Notes under the pieces: model-generated
The model's input: the letters and a program-made list of their open reading frames with translations, nothing else
The model's database searches: none
Told to the model about the DNA's origin: nothing
Program-made: the position numbers and the translations under genes
Shown: one piece after another, positions 7,612 to 15,399 of the stretch
Layout of the letters: each line of letters starts with the position of its first letter
Position numbering within the stretch: position 1 is the first letter of the stretch
Source of the DNA: Nocardia sp. NBC_00565
Lineage (GTDB): Bacteria > Actinomycetota > Actinomycetes > Mycobacteriales > Mycobacteriaceae
NCBI RefSeq assembly: GCF_036345915.1
Contig: NZ_CP107785.1
Location: 8,246,001-8,310,000 of the forward strand
Reading direction: 5' to 3'
Length of the DNA stretch: 64,000 bases

Positions 7612-8700
7612 TCAATTGGATTGGGTCGGAGTCACTCTCGTATCGGTGAGAGCGGCTATCGCGTCGATTCTGGCGACGGCATCGGCGACGATGCGGTCGA
7701 TCAGTTCCTTGCAGGTGGGCAGGTCATCGATGATGCCGGTGACCTGGCCCGCGGCGAGGACACCGGCTTGGGTATTGCCCTCGACGAGACCGGCGCGCAG
7801 CAGCATCGGGGTGTTGGCGGCCATGACGACCTGAGACCAGCTGAGGTCCTTGGCCTTTCGCATGGCGAGTCCGTCGCGCACCATCGTCGACCATTTCATG
7901 CCGGTCATGCCCTTGAACTTCGCCGCGTTCGATACCGCGGCGGCCAGGCCCCGCCAACGACCCGAATGTTCCAGGCGGTCAACGAGTTCGGTGTTCAGTA
8001 CGCGATGCGGCATGCCGTCGACCTTGAGCGAGACCACGGTGTCCTGCAGCTGCCGCTTCAGGTACTCCTGCTTGACCGCCTCAGGGACGGTGCTCTCCTT
8101 CGTGAGCAGGAAGCGGGTCCCCATCGCGACACCCGCGGCGCCGTATGCCAATGCGGCCGCCAGACCACGGCCGTCGAAGAACCCGCCCGCCGCGACAACC
8201 GGGATATCGACCGCATCCAGCACCGATGGCAGCAGCAGCGTGGTGGCCACCGGGCCGGTATGTCCGCCGCCCTCACCGCCCTGCACGATCACCGCGTCGG
8301 CACCCCAGGAGGCGACCTTCACCGCATGCTTGGCGGCGCCGATCGACGGAATCACCACCACACCGGCATCTTTCAGCTTGGCGATCAATTCCTGCTTGGG
8401 GGCCAACGCGAACGATGCGACGGCCACCTGCTCCCGGATCAGCAGATCGATGCGCTCCGGAGCGTCCGTGGCATCAGCGCGGATATTCACCCCGAAGGGT
8501 TTGGCGGTGTGTGCCTTGGTCTTCGCGATCGCGGCTTCCAGCTCGGCGAAGGTCATGGTGGCCGAAGCCAGGATTCCGAGCCCGCCGGCCTCGGCGGTGG
8601 CCGAGACCAGGCTCGGACCGGCGACCCAGCCCATGCCGGTCTGCACGATGGGATGCTCGATGCCGACCAGCTCGGTCAGCGGTGTCCGCAGCACGGTCAT
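7612..8700 (-). CDS. ipdC: IpdC, FMN-dependent nitronate monooxygenase-fold dehydrogenase
   Basis: 362-residue TIM-barrel flavoprotein of the 2-nitropropane dioxygenase family. HPIVQTGMGWVAGPSLVSATAEAGG is the typical first strand, VQGGEGGGHTG near 150-160 the phosphate and substrate loop, and VAAGGFFDGRGLAAALAYGA the FMN phosphate-binding segment. Known role in this context: IpdC acts in HIP ring catabolism on an unsaturated CoA ester before or around the IpdAB hydrolysis step. The ATG overlaps the ipdB stop by 4 bases (ATGA), giving tight coupling in the echA20-ipdA-ipdB-ipdC operon. The position matches Rv3553. Confidence 0.88.
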   Translation of the reverse strand: MTVLRTPLTELVGIEHPIVQTGMGWVAGPSLVSATAEAGGLGILASATMTFAELEAAIAKTKAHTAKPFGVNIRADATDAPERIDLLIREQVAVASFALAPKQELIAKLKDAGVVVIPSIGAAKHAVKVASWGADAVIVQGGEGGGHTGPVATTLLLPSVLDAVDIPVVAAGGFFDGRGLAAALAYGAAGVAMGTRFLLTKESTVPEAVKQEYLKRQLQDTVVSLKVDGMPHRVLNTELVDRLEHSGRWRGLAAAVSNAAKFKGMTGMKWSTMVRDGLAMRKAKDLSWSQVVMAANTPMLLRAGLVEGNTQAGVLAAGQVTGIIDDLPTCKELIDRIVADAVARIDAIAALTDTRVTPTQSN

Positions 8701-9557
8701 GACGGCACCTCCGATTCCCGAACCTTCTTGGGATCGAGCACATCCCGGATCAACCGCAGTTCCTCGGCGGTCGGCAGCCGGGTAGCACCCGCGTCGGCCA
8801 GGCCCGCGATCTCGAAGGAGGTGTTCTCCGCGACCTCGGCGGCGGTGACGCCCGGGTGCAGGCTGCGCGCCCGCATGGTGTGGTCGGGTCCCTCGAAATC
8901 GAAGACGCCCAGGTTGGTCACCACTCGATGCAGGTGATGGAACCGGTAGGCCGAATCGGCCGGATCGACCTTGTCGTAGCCGACGCCGGAAACGATATCG
9001 ACCTGATCCACGAATACCCGCCGGGTATGTCGCGCGACCCAGTAGCTGGTCGGATGATTGATGGTGTTGCCCGGTGCGCCGCGCGAACCGAACATCTGCC
9101 TGCTCGGCTGCTGCAGCGCACCGAATGCCGACAGATTCTGGTTGCCGAACCGGTCGATCTGGTTGGCGCCCATCACCACATGGCGACGACCGGAGGCCAC
9201 CACATCGAAGACCTTGCGGAACGGAATCCAGCCCTCGATCGGGGCCTTGCCGCCGAGCGGCGGTGTATCGGCGAAGAACAGCGCCTCGCCATCGGAGAGC
9301 AGCAGATCCGGTTCGGTGGTCAATTTAGCCAGTCGCGCGCCGATGATCGACATCGGCGACATCGGCGAGGCCATGATTTCCCCGGCCCCACTGAAGATCT
9401 CGGCGCAGGCCAGTGCGCAGATCTCGGCCCGGGTGACGGTTTCGATGGTTGGCCCGCCCGTCGCCCGGCCACCATCCCCCAATGAATCGCTACGCGATGC
9501 TGGCCCGCCCGTCGCCCGGCCACCACCCCGCACTGAATCGCTACGCGATGCTGTCAT
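8697..9557 (-). CDS. ipdB: IpdB, beta subunit of COCHEA-CoA hydrolase, with repeat-derived N-terminus
   Basis: CoA-transferase-fold subunit of 286 residues. From residue 41 (TRAEICALACAE) it follows IpdB closely: GEIMASPMSPM, LLLSDGEALF, RRHVVMGANQIDRFGNQN, GSRGAPGNTINH and HHLHRVVTNLGVFDF are family signatures. With IpdA it hydrolyses a ring of COCHEA-CoA. Mycobacterial IpdB is about 250 residues. The extra 36-residue N-terminus here is two tandem 17-residue repeats, ASRSDSVRGGGRATGGP and ASRSDSLGDGGRATGGP, encoded by a DNA repeat. The ATG at 9557 is supported by its 4-base ATGA overlap with the ipdA stop. The GTG and TTG inside the repeats are weaker starts. Confidence 0.92.
   Translation of the reverse strand: MTASRSDSVRGGGRATGGPASRSDSLGDGGRATGGPTIETVTRAEICALACAEIFSGAGEIMASPMSPMSIIGARLAKLTTEPDLLLSDGEALFFADTPPLGGKAPIEGWIPFRKVFDVVASGRRHVVMGANQIDRFGNQNLSAFGALQQPSRQMFGSRGAPGNTINHPTSYWVARHTRRVFVDQVDIVSGVGYDKVDPADSAYRFHHLHRVVTNLGVFDFEGPDHTMRARSLHPGVTAAEVAENTSFEIAGLADAGATRLPTAEELRLIRDVLDPKKVRESEVPS
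9450..9551 (-). repeat. Two tandem 51-bp RSDS-type repeats inside ipdB
   Basis: Each unit is 51 bp (17 codons) and begins GCATCGCGTAGCGATTCA, with the inverted word ATCGC-GTA-GCGAT, then GGTGGCCGGGCGACGGGCGG. The units lie at 9501-9551 and 9450-9500, immediately after the start codon and one further codon. Single related units occur at 22788-22838 (ltp3) and 41873-41923 (XRE regulator). Confidence 0.9.
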
Positions 9558-10438
9558 TTTTGCGCCTCCTGTGCGAACTCGCGAACGGCAGCCTGGTACT
9601 CGTCCTCGGAGACGGCCAGATACTTGTCGACGAACTGCTGCCAGGCCTCCGGCGTCTTGGCCGACTCCACGTAGTGCTTCTGGAACTTCTCGTCGCGGCG
9701 ATAGCTGTCAGCGGCCAGCGTGAAGTGCGCGCCGTTCGGGGCTTCGACCACACCGTCGACCATCATTCGATTGAGCAGCAACGACTGCAGCGGAACGGTT
9801 TTCACCAGTTCCTCGGTCTCCACCACCCGCTCCACCGATACATAGCGACGCTCGGCGGCCAGGCAGTACAGATCGTCGAAGTACGGATCGACACCGGTGT
9901 AAGCGGCATTGCCGTGCTTGTCGCCGATATTCAGATGCACAAGCGCCGCATCGAGATTCAGCGCCGGCATCGCGATCAAGGTTTCGGGCCGACCATCGGG
10001 ACCCGGGTACGGCGATGTCACGGTCTGTAATTCGCCATCCCAGAAATTCACGACATCGGATCCGAGCCCCGCCCGGATCGGCAGGAACGGCAGCCGCGCG
10101 GCCGCTGCCTGCAGCCCGCACTTCACCATGCCCTCGTCCATCTCCCGGGCCACCAGCGCGCCCGAGGTGCGTGCCTTGGCGAACCACGGATCGTAGAACG
10201 GCGGCGAATCCAGGGATACGAAGCCGTAATAGGCCTTGCGTACTTTGCCCGCCGAGCACAGCAGACCGAGATCCGGTCCGCCATAGGTGACCACGGTCAG
10301 ATCCGTGATATCCGAGCGCAGGATGGCCCGCACCAGCGCCATCGGCTTGCGCCGCGAGCCCCAGCCGCCGATGCCGATGGTCATTCCGCTGCGCAGTTCG
10401 CCGACGACCGCGTCGAGCGACATTCGCTTGTCCCGCAT
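9554..10438 (-). CDS. ipdA: IpdA, alpha subunit of COCHEA-CoA hydrolase
   Basis: 294 residues, CoA-transferase family I fold. IGIGGWGSRRKPMALVRAIL is the N-terminal nucleotide-like strand-helix, VVTYGGPDLGLLCSAGKV follows, and AREMDEGMVKCG (about 97-108) contains the acidic residues where the family's catalytic glutamate is expected. AYTGVDPYFDDLYCLAAERR and VNFWDGELQTVTSPYPGP also match mycobacterial IpdA. It forms the IpdAB heterodimer complex that opens the last ring. The ATG overlaps the echA20 stop by one base (TGATG), and its own stop overlaps ipdB (ATGA). Confidence 0.93.
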   Translation of the reverse strand: MRDKRMSLDAVVGELRSGMTIGIGGWGSRRKPMALVRAILRSDITDLTVVTYGGPDLGLLCSAGKVRKAYYGFVSLDSPPFYDPWFAKARTSGALVAREMDEGMVKCGLQAAAARLPFLPIRAGLGSDVVNFWDGELQTVTSPYPGPDGRPETLIAMPALNLDAALVHLNIGDKHGNAAYTGVDPYFDDLYCLAAERRYVSVERVVETEELVKTVPLQSLLLNRMMVDGVVEAPNGAHFTLAADSYRRDEKFQKHYVESAKTPEAWQQFVDKYLAVSEDEYQAAVREFAQEAQK

Positions 10439-11223
10439 CAGTTTTCCTTGCTCTCTTCCTTGCGTGCGGCCAGATCGTCGTCGAACCGGGCGCGGATCTC
10501 ATCCGCGACGCCGGCCAGATTCAGCTCGAAGGTGAAGCCCTGTTCGTAGCGGTAGCTGCGGTGCACGTCCTGCAGATCGATGCCGTTCAGCGCCCGCTTC
10601 GCCGCCCGGATCACCCGGCCGTCCTTGGCCGCGATGTTCTTGGCGACTTCCATTGCAGCGGCGTCTAGTTCGGCGCGCGGCACCACCTGGTACACCGATC
10701 CGAAGTGCTGCAGCTGCTGCGCGGTGATGGTGCTCGCGGTGTAGAACAGCGCCCGCATCAGATGTTGGGGCACCAGCCGCGACAGATGTGTGGCCGCGCC
10801 GAGTGCGCCGCGGTCGACCTCGGGCAGACCGAAAGTGGCATCGTCGGAGGCGATCACCACATCGGCGTTGCCGACCAGGCCGATGCCGCCGCCGAGGCAG
10901 AAGCCCTGCACAGCCGCGATCACCGGCACCGGGCAGTCGTAGACCGCCGCGAACGCCTCGAAGCAGCCGTGATTCGCGTCGATCAGCGCCTGATGGCCCG
11001 GGGTGCGCTGCATCTCCTTGATATCGACACCGGCGTTGAATCCGCGGTTCTCGGCGCGCAGCACCACCACCTTGGTCTCCGGGTCGCGCCCGGCCGCGCG
11101 GATCTCATCGGCCAGCGTGAACCAGCCGTCGGAGGGTATGGCGTTGACCGGCGGGTAGTCGACCGTGACCACGGTGATGCCGGTTGATTCGGAGTGACGG
11201 TTGATCCCCATCGCATGTCCCAT
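10438..11223 (-). CDS. echA20: EchA20, crotonase-family ring hydrolase
   Basis: Crotonase-fold protein of 261 residues. VTVDYPPVNAIPSDGWF, ENRGFNAGVDIKEMQRTPGH (first oxyanion segment), GFCLGGGIGLVGNADVVIASD (second) and GLPEVDRGALGAATHLSRLVPQH are close to mycobacterial EchA20, which hydrolyses a ring carbon-carbon bond of a HIP-derived CoA ester. The start is ATG 11223 (MGHAMGINRH) or, 12 bases in, ATG 11211; the second gives a length nearer to known homologues. The frame stays open upstream through three repeat copies, which I treat as noncoding. It heads the operon echA20-ipdA-ipdB-ipdC. Confidence 0.9.
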   Translation of the reverse strand: MGHAMGINRHSESTGITVVTVDYPPVNAIPSDGWFTLADEIRAAGRDPETKVVVLRAENRGFNAGVDIKEMQRTPGHQALIDANHGCFEAFAAVYDCPVPVIAAVQGFCLGGGIGLVGNADVVIASDDATFGLPEVDRGALGAATHLSRLVPQHLMRALFYTASTITAQQLQHFGSVYQVVPRAELDAAAMEVAKNIAAKDGRVIRAAKRALNGIDLQDVHRSYRYEQGFTFELNLAGVADEIRARFDDDLAARKEESKEN

Positions 11224-11231
11224 CGTGTGCG

Positions 11232-11341
11232 CTGATCGTTTCGAGCGACCTGCGAGCAGTTGAGCCGATCGTTTCGAGCGACCCGCGAGCAGTCGCAAGC
11301 TGATCGTTTCGAGCGACTTGCAGGCAGTCGCAAGCGGTTGG
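11232..11341. repeat. Three copies of the TTTCGAGCGACCTGC repeat upstream of echA20
   Basis: Copies of TGATCGTTTCGAGCGAC-CTGC-AAGCAGTCGC start their TTTCGAG words at 11239, 11272 and 11307, spacings of 33 and 35 bases. Each contains the imperfect hairpin GCGACCTGC-AA-GCAGTCGC. The array fills the gap between the echA20 start and the KstR2-type box. Related pairs lie at 24954-25021 and 53101-53166. Confidence 0.85.
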
Positions 11342-11348
11342 CAAAGCA

Positions 11349-11362
11349 AGCAGTTGCTTGGT
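11349..11362. promoter_or_regulatory. KstR2-type operator between echA20 and the SDR pair
   Basis: AGCAGTTGCTTGGT keeps the CTTG half-site and outer A/T of AnCAAGnnCTTGnT but has two mismatches in the CAAG half. A CAAG lies 2 bases further out. It is 11 bases before the GTG of the rightward SDR gene. Confidence 0.65.
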
Positions 11363-11373
11363 AGGTTAGCACG

Positions 11374-12162
11374 GTGGCACTCGAAATCGATCTCACCGGC
11401 AGCGTCGTTCTGGTCACCGGCGGCGTGCGCGGGGTGGGCGCGGGTGTGAGCAAGGCATTTCTCGCCACCGGAGCCACCGTGGTGGCCTGTGCGCGGCGTC
11501 CCGGCGAAGCTCCTGTGCGCCACGATGGACGGGAGATCGAATACCTGCCCTGCGATGTGCGTGATGTCGACGCCGTACAGGGGCTGGTCGATACGATCGT
11601 GGCTCGACACGGCCGCCTCGATCATCTGATCAACAACGCGGGTGGCGCTCCGTTCGCCCTGGCCGCGACCGCGAGCAAGAACTTCCATAGCAAGATCATC
11701 GAACTGAATCTGCTCGCGCCCCTGCTGGTCTCGCAGGCCGCCAACGCGGTCATGCAGCAGCAGCCGGACGGCGGGTCGATCGTGATGGTGTCCAGCGTGA
11801 GCGGTCACCGGCCCTCGCCCGGCACCGCCGCCTACGGTGCGGCCAAGGCCGGTATCGACAGCCTGACCTCCTCGCTCGCCATCGAATGGGCGCCCAAGGT
11901 TCGGGTCAACTCGCTGGTCGCCGGTGCGGTCGAAACGGAGCAGAGTCAGCTGCACTACGGCGACCAGGACGGCATCGACGCGGTCGGCGCGACCATCCCG
12001 CTCGGCCGGATGGCCCGCCCCGATGACATCGGCCGCTGTGCCGCCTTCCTCGCCTCACCGCTGGCCGCGTATGTCAGCGGCGCCACGCTGCTGGTGCACG
12101 GTGGCGGTGAGCGACCGGCATTCCTTGCCGCGTCGAACGCGGAGCTGCCCGCGCAGGCCTGA
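11374..12162 (+). CDS. Short-chain dehydrogenase (Rv3549c-type)
   Basis: SDR of 262 residues. LVTGGVRGVGAGVSKAFL is the TGxxxGxG cofactor site, NNAGGAPFA follows at about 88, and the catalytic serine is in VSSVSGHR with YGAAKAG as YxxxK. It begins with GTG 12 bases downstream of the KstR2-type box and has no clear ribosome site, so it may be leaderless. In mycobacteria the equivalent SDR pair (Rv3549c, Rv3548c) is also next to echA20 and lies in the KstR2 regulon. The substrate is unknown; a hydroxyacyl-CoA of HIP breakdown is likely but inferred from position only. Confidence 0.8.
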   Translation: MALEIDLTGSVVLVTGGVRGVGAGVSKAFLATGATVVACARRPGEAPVRHDGREIEYLPCDVRDVDAVQGLVDTIVARHGRLDHLINNAGGAPFALAATASKNFHSKIIELNLLAPLLVSQAANAVMQQQPDGGSIVMVSSVSGHRPSPGTAAYGAAKAGIDSLTSSLAIEWAPKVRVNSLVAGAVETEQSQLHYGDQDGIDAVGATIPLGRMARPDDIGRCAAFLASPLAAYVSGATLLVHGGGERPAFLAASNAELPAQA

Positions 12163-12200
12163 ACCAACCGAACCCGAAAACGAAGAGGACACAACAGGTT

Positions 12201-13112
12201 ATGGACACCGAGCAGATCTGCGCGGGGCGCATCGTCATCGTCACCGGCGCAGGCCGCGGTATCGGCCGGGCGCACGCGCTCGCCTTCGCCGCCGCCGGAG
12301 CACGCGTGGTGGTCAATGATCTCGGCTCCACCCTGAACGGCGTGGCGACCAGCGAGACGCCCGCCCAGCAGGTTGTCGCCGAGATCGAGGCGCTCGGCGG
12401 GGAGGCCGTCGCCAATGGCGACGACATCGCGGACTGGGACGGCGCGCGCAACCTCATCCGTCAGGCCGTCGACACCTTCGGTGGCCTGGACGTACTGGTC
12501 AACAATGCCGGTTTCGTGCGCGACCGCATGTTGGTCAACCTCGGCGAGGACGAATGGGACGCGGTGATCCGAGTGCACCTCAAGGGCCACTTCGCGACCA
12601 TGCGCCACGCCGCCGAATACTGGCGCGGCGAGTCCAAGGCGGGCCGTCCGGTCGACGCCCGCATCATCAACACCAGTTCCGGCGCTGGCCTGCAGGGCAG
12701 CGTCGGCCAGGGCAACTACGGTGCGGCCAAGGCGGGCATCGCGGGCCTGACCCTCACCGCCGCAGCGGAATTCGCACGCTACGGCGTCACCGTCAACGCC
12801 ATCGCCCCGTCCGCCCGCACCCGGATGACCGAGATCGTCTTCGCCGAAACCATGGCCGCCCCCGAGGACGGCTTCGACGCCATGGCCCCGGAGAACATCT
12901 CGCCGATCGTCGTCTGGCTCGGCAGCCCCCAATCCGCCGCCGTCACCGGCCGGATGTTCGAGGTCGAGGGCGGCAAGGTCGCCTTGGCCGACGGCTGGCG
13001 GCACGGCACCGCCGTCGACCGCGGCGCCCGCTGGAGCCCCGCCGAACTCGGCCCGGTAGTCGCCGACCTGATCGCCAAGTCCACCCCACCCGAGCCCGTC
13101 TACGGCGCCTGA
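12201..13112 (+). CDS. Short-chain dehydrogenase, HSD17B4-like (Rv3548c-type)
   Basis: SDR of 303 residues resembling the dehydrogenase domain of multifunctional peroxisomal enzymes. VTGAGRGIGRAHALAFAAAG, VVNDLGSTLNG, NNAGFVRDRMLVNLGEDEWD and NYGAAKAGIAGLT (YxxxK) are in order, and APSARTRMTE is typical of this subgroup. A C-terminal extension of about 50 residues follows the core fold. It lies 38 bases after the first SDR on the same strand and probably shares its promoter. Likely substrate: a 3-hydroxyacyl-CoA intermediate. It is closely similar in layout to Hsd4A at 56006-56923. Confidence 0.82.
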   Translation: MDTEQICAGRIVIVTGAGRGIGRAHALAFAAAGARVVVNDLGSTLNGVATSETPAQQVVAEIEALGGEAVANGDDIADWDGARNLIRQAVDTFGGLDVLVNNAGFVRDRMLVNLGEDEWDAVIRVHLKGHFATMRHAAEYWRGESKAGRPVDARIINTSSGAGLQGSVGQGNYGAAKAGIAGLTLTAAAEFARYGVTVNAIAPSARTRMTEIVFAETMAAPEDGFDAMAPENISPIVVWLGSPQSAAVTGRMFEVEGGKVALADGWRHGTAVDRGARWSPAELGPVVADLIAKSTPPEPVYGA

Positions 13113-13131
13113 GCCTCCGAATCGACTACGC

Positions 13132-13154
13132 GGGCCGCGTGTTCCACGCGGCCC
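13132..13154 (+). terminator. Perfect GC hairpin after the SDR pair
   Basis: GGGCCGCGTG pairs perfectly with CACGCGGCCC across a 3-base loop, 19 bases after the stop at 13112. There is no T-tract, as is usual in high-GC actinobacteria. Confidence 0.6.
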
Positions 13155-13721
13155 ATGTCGCGCTTCGATGTCTGGTAGGCGGCTGCACAACGCCGGACGG
13201 TATAGACGCCGAGCTGGTTCATCGCGGTAAGGGTGCGACGGCCGACAAAGGGTGCGGCTGTGGCGGGGCGTCGTGTGTGCGGTGCGACAACAGTCCGAGC
13301 GATGCGCGGCGCGGGTGGATCGGCGTGTCAGTGGTGGGAAGTCAGGTGATCGCGAAGTCCGGCTGATGCGGGGCCGCTGGGACCACCTGAGCGTGCGCTT
13401 CCCGCATGGGTGGCGTGGTGGTGTGACACGTGGAGCTGCGGTGACATACGGACCGGTCCGTGGCTTTCGTGGCACTGCCGTGTAGGGGTATTAACGCGGA
13501 AATGTTCGGGATTACATCTGGACTTTCGAAGGGCGATCTGGGCGCTCGACCGGATTCGGGGTGCGCGGCCGGTCGGGCGTGTCATCGGTGCTGCGCGGGT
13601 CAAGCGAATGCGCGGTTTGGGCTGCGGTTTACTATGGGCTCCCGTCCGTTCAAGTCCCGGAATGAAGAGTTGCGACCGGGCAAGAGATCTGCGCTATATC
13701 GAATGAGGGAAGGCTGGCGCA
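13155..13721. other. Intergenic stretch without a recognised gene
   Basis: 567 bases with only short frames on both strands and none that reads like a protein family. It has several GGTGCG(A/G)C words but no regular repeat. It separates the KstR2-type region from the exported repeat protein. The promoter of the latter should be near its right end, where AGGGAAGG at 13707-13714 is the ribosome site. Confidence 0.5.
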
Positions 13722-14804
13722 TTGGCCGTTGGTCGCACGTCGCGCGTGGTTGCAGTGCTTGCGACTGTTGCTGGCTGTGCGCTACTCGGGGGAGTTTCGG
13801 CCGAGGCGCAGCCCGGCAGCGCTTGTCCACAATGTGCGGGCCCCGATTCCCCTGCTTCTGACGCTGGCGGCGATGTGTGGATGCCGCTCACAATTCCAGG
13901 GCAGCAGTCAACTGTCAGTTCGCCCGTCGATCCGACCGATGCCGCCGCGGGCGTACACCCGGCCGCCGGTTCGGCTGCCGCGGGATCCGCCGCCGTCGGT
14001 GCGACGGGTCTACTCGGCGCACTCCTCGGCGGCGGCTCGGTGGGTGTCGCAACGATCATCGGAACCGGCTCCGCGGGCATCGGCGCGATCATCGGAACCG
14101 GCTCGGCGGGTGTCGCCACCGTCCTCGGTACCGGTTCCGCCGCGGTAGGTTCCGCGGCCGTCGGTACCGGATCGGCGGCGCTCGGCACGCTCGGTACCGG
14201 TTCCGCCGCAGTAGGTTCCGCCGCTGCCGGTACCGGTTCGGCGCTCGCAGGCACGGGTTCGGCCGCGGTCGGCTCGGCCGGAGTCGGATCCGCGGGTGTG
14301 GGTTCGGCGGGCGTCGGCGCCCTCGGCCTCGGTTCGGCGGGCGTCGGCTCGGCCGGTACCGGTTCTGCCGCGGTAGGTTCCGCGGGTGTCGGTTCTGCCG
14401 CGGTCGGTTCGGCCGCCCCGCTGCTACTGCTCTTGATTCCGCTTCCGCCGCCGCCCGCCCCGCCCGTGCCGATCATCGTCCCGCCCGTTCCGGCGGCGCC
14501 GCAGCTCGCGCCGGTCCCGGTGGCCGCACCACCCGCGCCCGCGCCGGAACAGGCACCCCCGCCGCCTCCGTCGCCCGCGCCGCCGGCCGCATCGCCCGCG
14601 GCGCCGGCCGAGCCGAATCCGGATATCCGGCCGACCAGCGCCGACGACGGACTCCCGAAGCCCAACGTATTGGGCGTGGTCGGCGGTCTGATCGCCCTCG
14701 CATTGGCCGGAACCGGTTCCGGCGCAGTGAGTTTCCACAGCGCGTCGGCCGCACAGGCCCGCATCGATGCCGCACGTGCCGAGTTCTTCGGACCGAGGAC
14801 GTAG
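13722..14804 (+). CDS. Exported low-complexity Gly-Ser-Ala repeat and Pro-rich protein
   Basis: 360 residues, family not recognised. Residues 1-29 are an export signal (RTSRVVAVLATVAGCALLGG); VAGC at 16-19 could be a lipobox, or cleavage could follow AEA at 27-29. A CPQC pair is at 35-38. Residues 82-231 are built from five-residue units of the form GSAxV and GTGSA, such as VGSAGVGSAGVGSAG. Residues 233-300 are Pro-Ala rich, and 315-337 (NVLGVVGGLIALALAGTG) form a C-terminal membrane helix. It is probably anchored in or spans the cell wall. The start is TTG with AGGGAAGG 8 nt upstream. The repeat style recalls PE_PGRS and PPE-MPTR proteins, but no PE or PPE domain is present. Confidence 0.7.
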   Translation: MAVGRTSRVVAVLATVAGCALLGGVSAEAQPGSACPQCAGPDSPASDAGGDVWMPLTIPGQQSTVSSPVDPTDAAAGVHPAAGSAAAGSAAVGATGLLGALLGGGSVGVATIIGTGSAGIGAIIGTGSAGVATVLGTGSAAVGSAAVGTGSAALGTLGTGSAAVGSAAAGTGSALAGTGSAAVGSAGVGSAGVGSAGVGALGLGSAGVGSAGTGSAAVGSAGVGSAAVGSAAPLLLLLIPLPPPPAPPVPIIVPPVPAAPQLAPVPVAAPPAPAPEQAPPPPPSPAPPAASPAAPAEPNPDIRPTSADDGLPKPNVLGVVGGLIALALAGTGSGAVSFHSASAAQARIDAARAEFFGPRT

Positions 14805-14818
14805 GTAGGGGGCGTTCG

Positions 14819-14887
14819 ATGAGTGAGCGAAGCGAGCGAATCACGTCGCACATGTCGGAGCCGAGCGTCAGCGAGGCGCGGGCATGA
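14819..14887 (+). repeat. MIRU-like mini-ORF cassette (copy 2, before the ImmA/IrrE gene)
   Basis: A 65-bp insert between two copies of ATGAGTGAG. It reads as a 22-residue ORF beginning MSERSERITS and ending EPSVSEARA, with its TGA overlapping the next ATG at 14884. GGTAGGGGG, a good ribosome site, lies upstream of the first ATG and not of the second. Confidence 0.8.
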
Positions 14888-15399
14888 GTGAGAGTAGGAC
14901 GCAGAGCGGACTTCGGGCGTACCGACGGGTCGCGGCGGCGGTCGACGCGGTGTGCGCCGTCGCCGCGGATTCCGATGCGACCACCCTCGAGGAGGTCGTC
15001 GCCTCGATCGCGAGTGAGCGGCACCGCGAGATCGAAATCGCCAGTGCCCAGCTGGGTCCCGGCGTATGCGGGCAGCGGCGGTTCTATCCGGACCGCGATG
15101 TCATCGTGCTCGCCACCGCACTACCGAGCCGCGACCACACGCTCGCACACGAATTGGGCCATATCGTCTTCGATCACGAGGGCGCGCCGGCACCCGAGGT
15201 GACCCTGGAGGCCAGTGACGATCTGATCGCCTACATGCTCAGCCAGCGTGCGCATCAGCAGATCGTCGACGACGGCGCGGACGAACTCGCCGAATGGGAG
15301 GCCGAGACCTTCGCCGCCATGTTGATGACCCGACTCCGCGTGTTCAACAGCCGGGGCGCAGGCGTCTCGGTCCTTCGATTCGATGAGGCGCTGGGATGA
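14884..15399 (+). CDS. ImmA/IrrE-type metallopeptidase domain protein
   Basis: 171 residues. HTLAHELGHIVFDHEG at 85-100 carries the HExxH zinc motif (His89, Glu90, His93), typical of the ImmA/IrrE (peptidase M78-like) fold. A downstream acidic helix (EWEAETFAAMLM, about 138-149) contains the likely third ligand. These proteases usually cleave or inactivate a cognate XRE repressor. An EspR-like XRE protein is encoded nearby at 16720-17136, convergent. The gene is preceded by the mini-ORF cassette and overlaps the membrane protein gene by 4 bases (ATGA), so the two are one transcription unit. The substrate is not known. Confidence 0.8.
   Translation: MSESRTQSGLRAYRRVAAAVDAVCAVAADSDATTLEEVVASIASERHREIEIASAQLGPGVCGQRRFYPDRDVIVLATALPSRDHTLAHELGHIVFDHEGAPAPEVTLEASDDLIAYMLSQRAHQQIVDDGADELAEWEAETFAAMLMTRLRVFNSRGAGVSVLRFDEALG

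Noticed and set aside
11232..11341. CRISPR array
   Set aside because: Only two or three units per site, no unique spacers of constant length and no cas genes; the units also occur as separated pairs.
11224..11955. Upstream extension of echA20 to 11955
   Set aside because: It would be antisense to the SDR gene and would translate three repeat units. The start at 11223 or 11211 fits known EchA20 length.
13252..13706. Short plus-strand frames between the SDR pair and the repeat protein
   Set aside because: 77-98 codons with biased composition, no ribosome site and no family resemblance.
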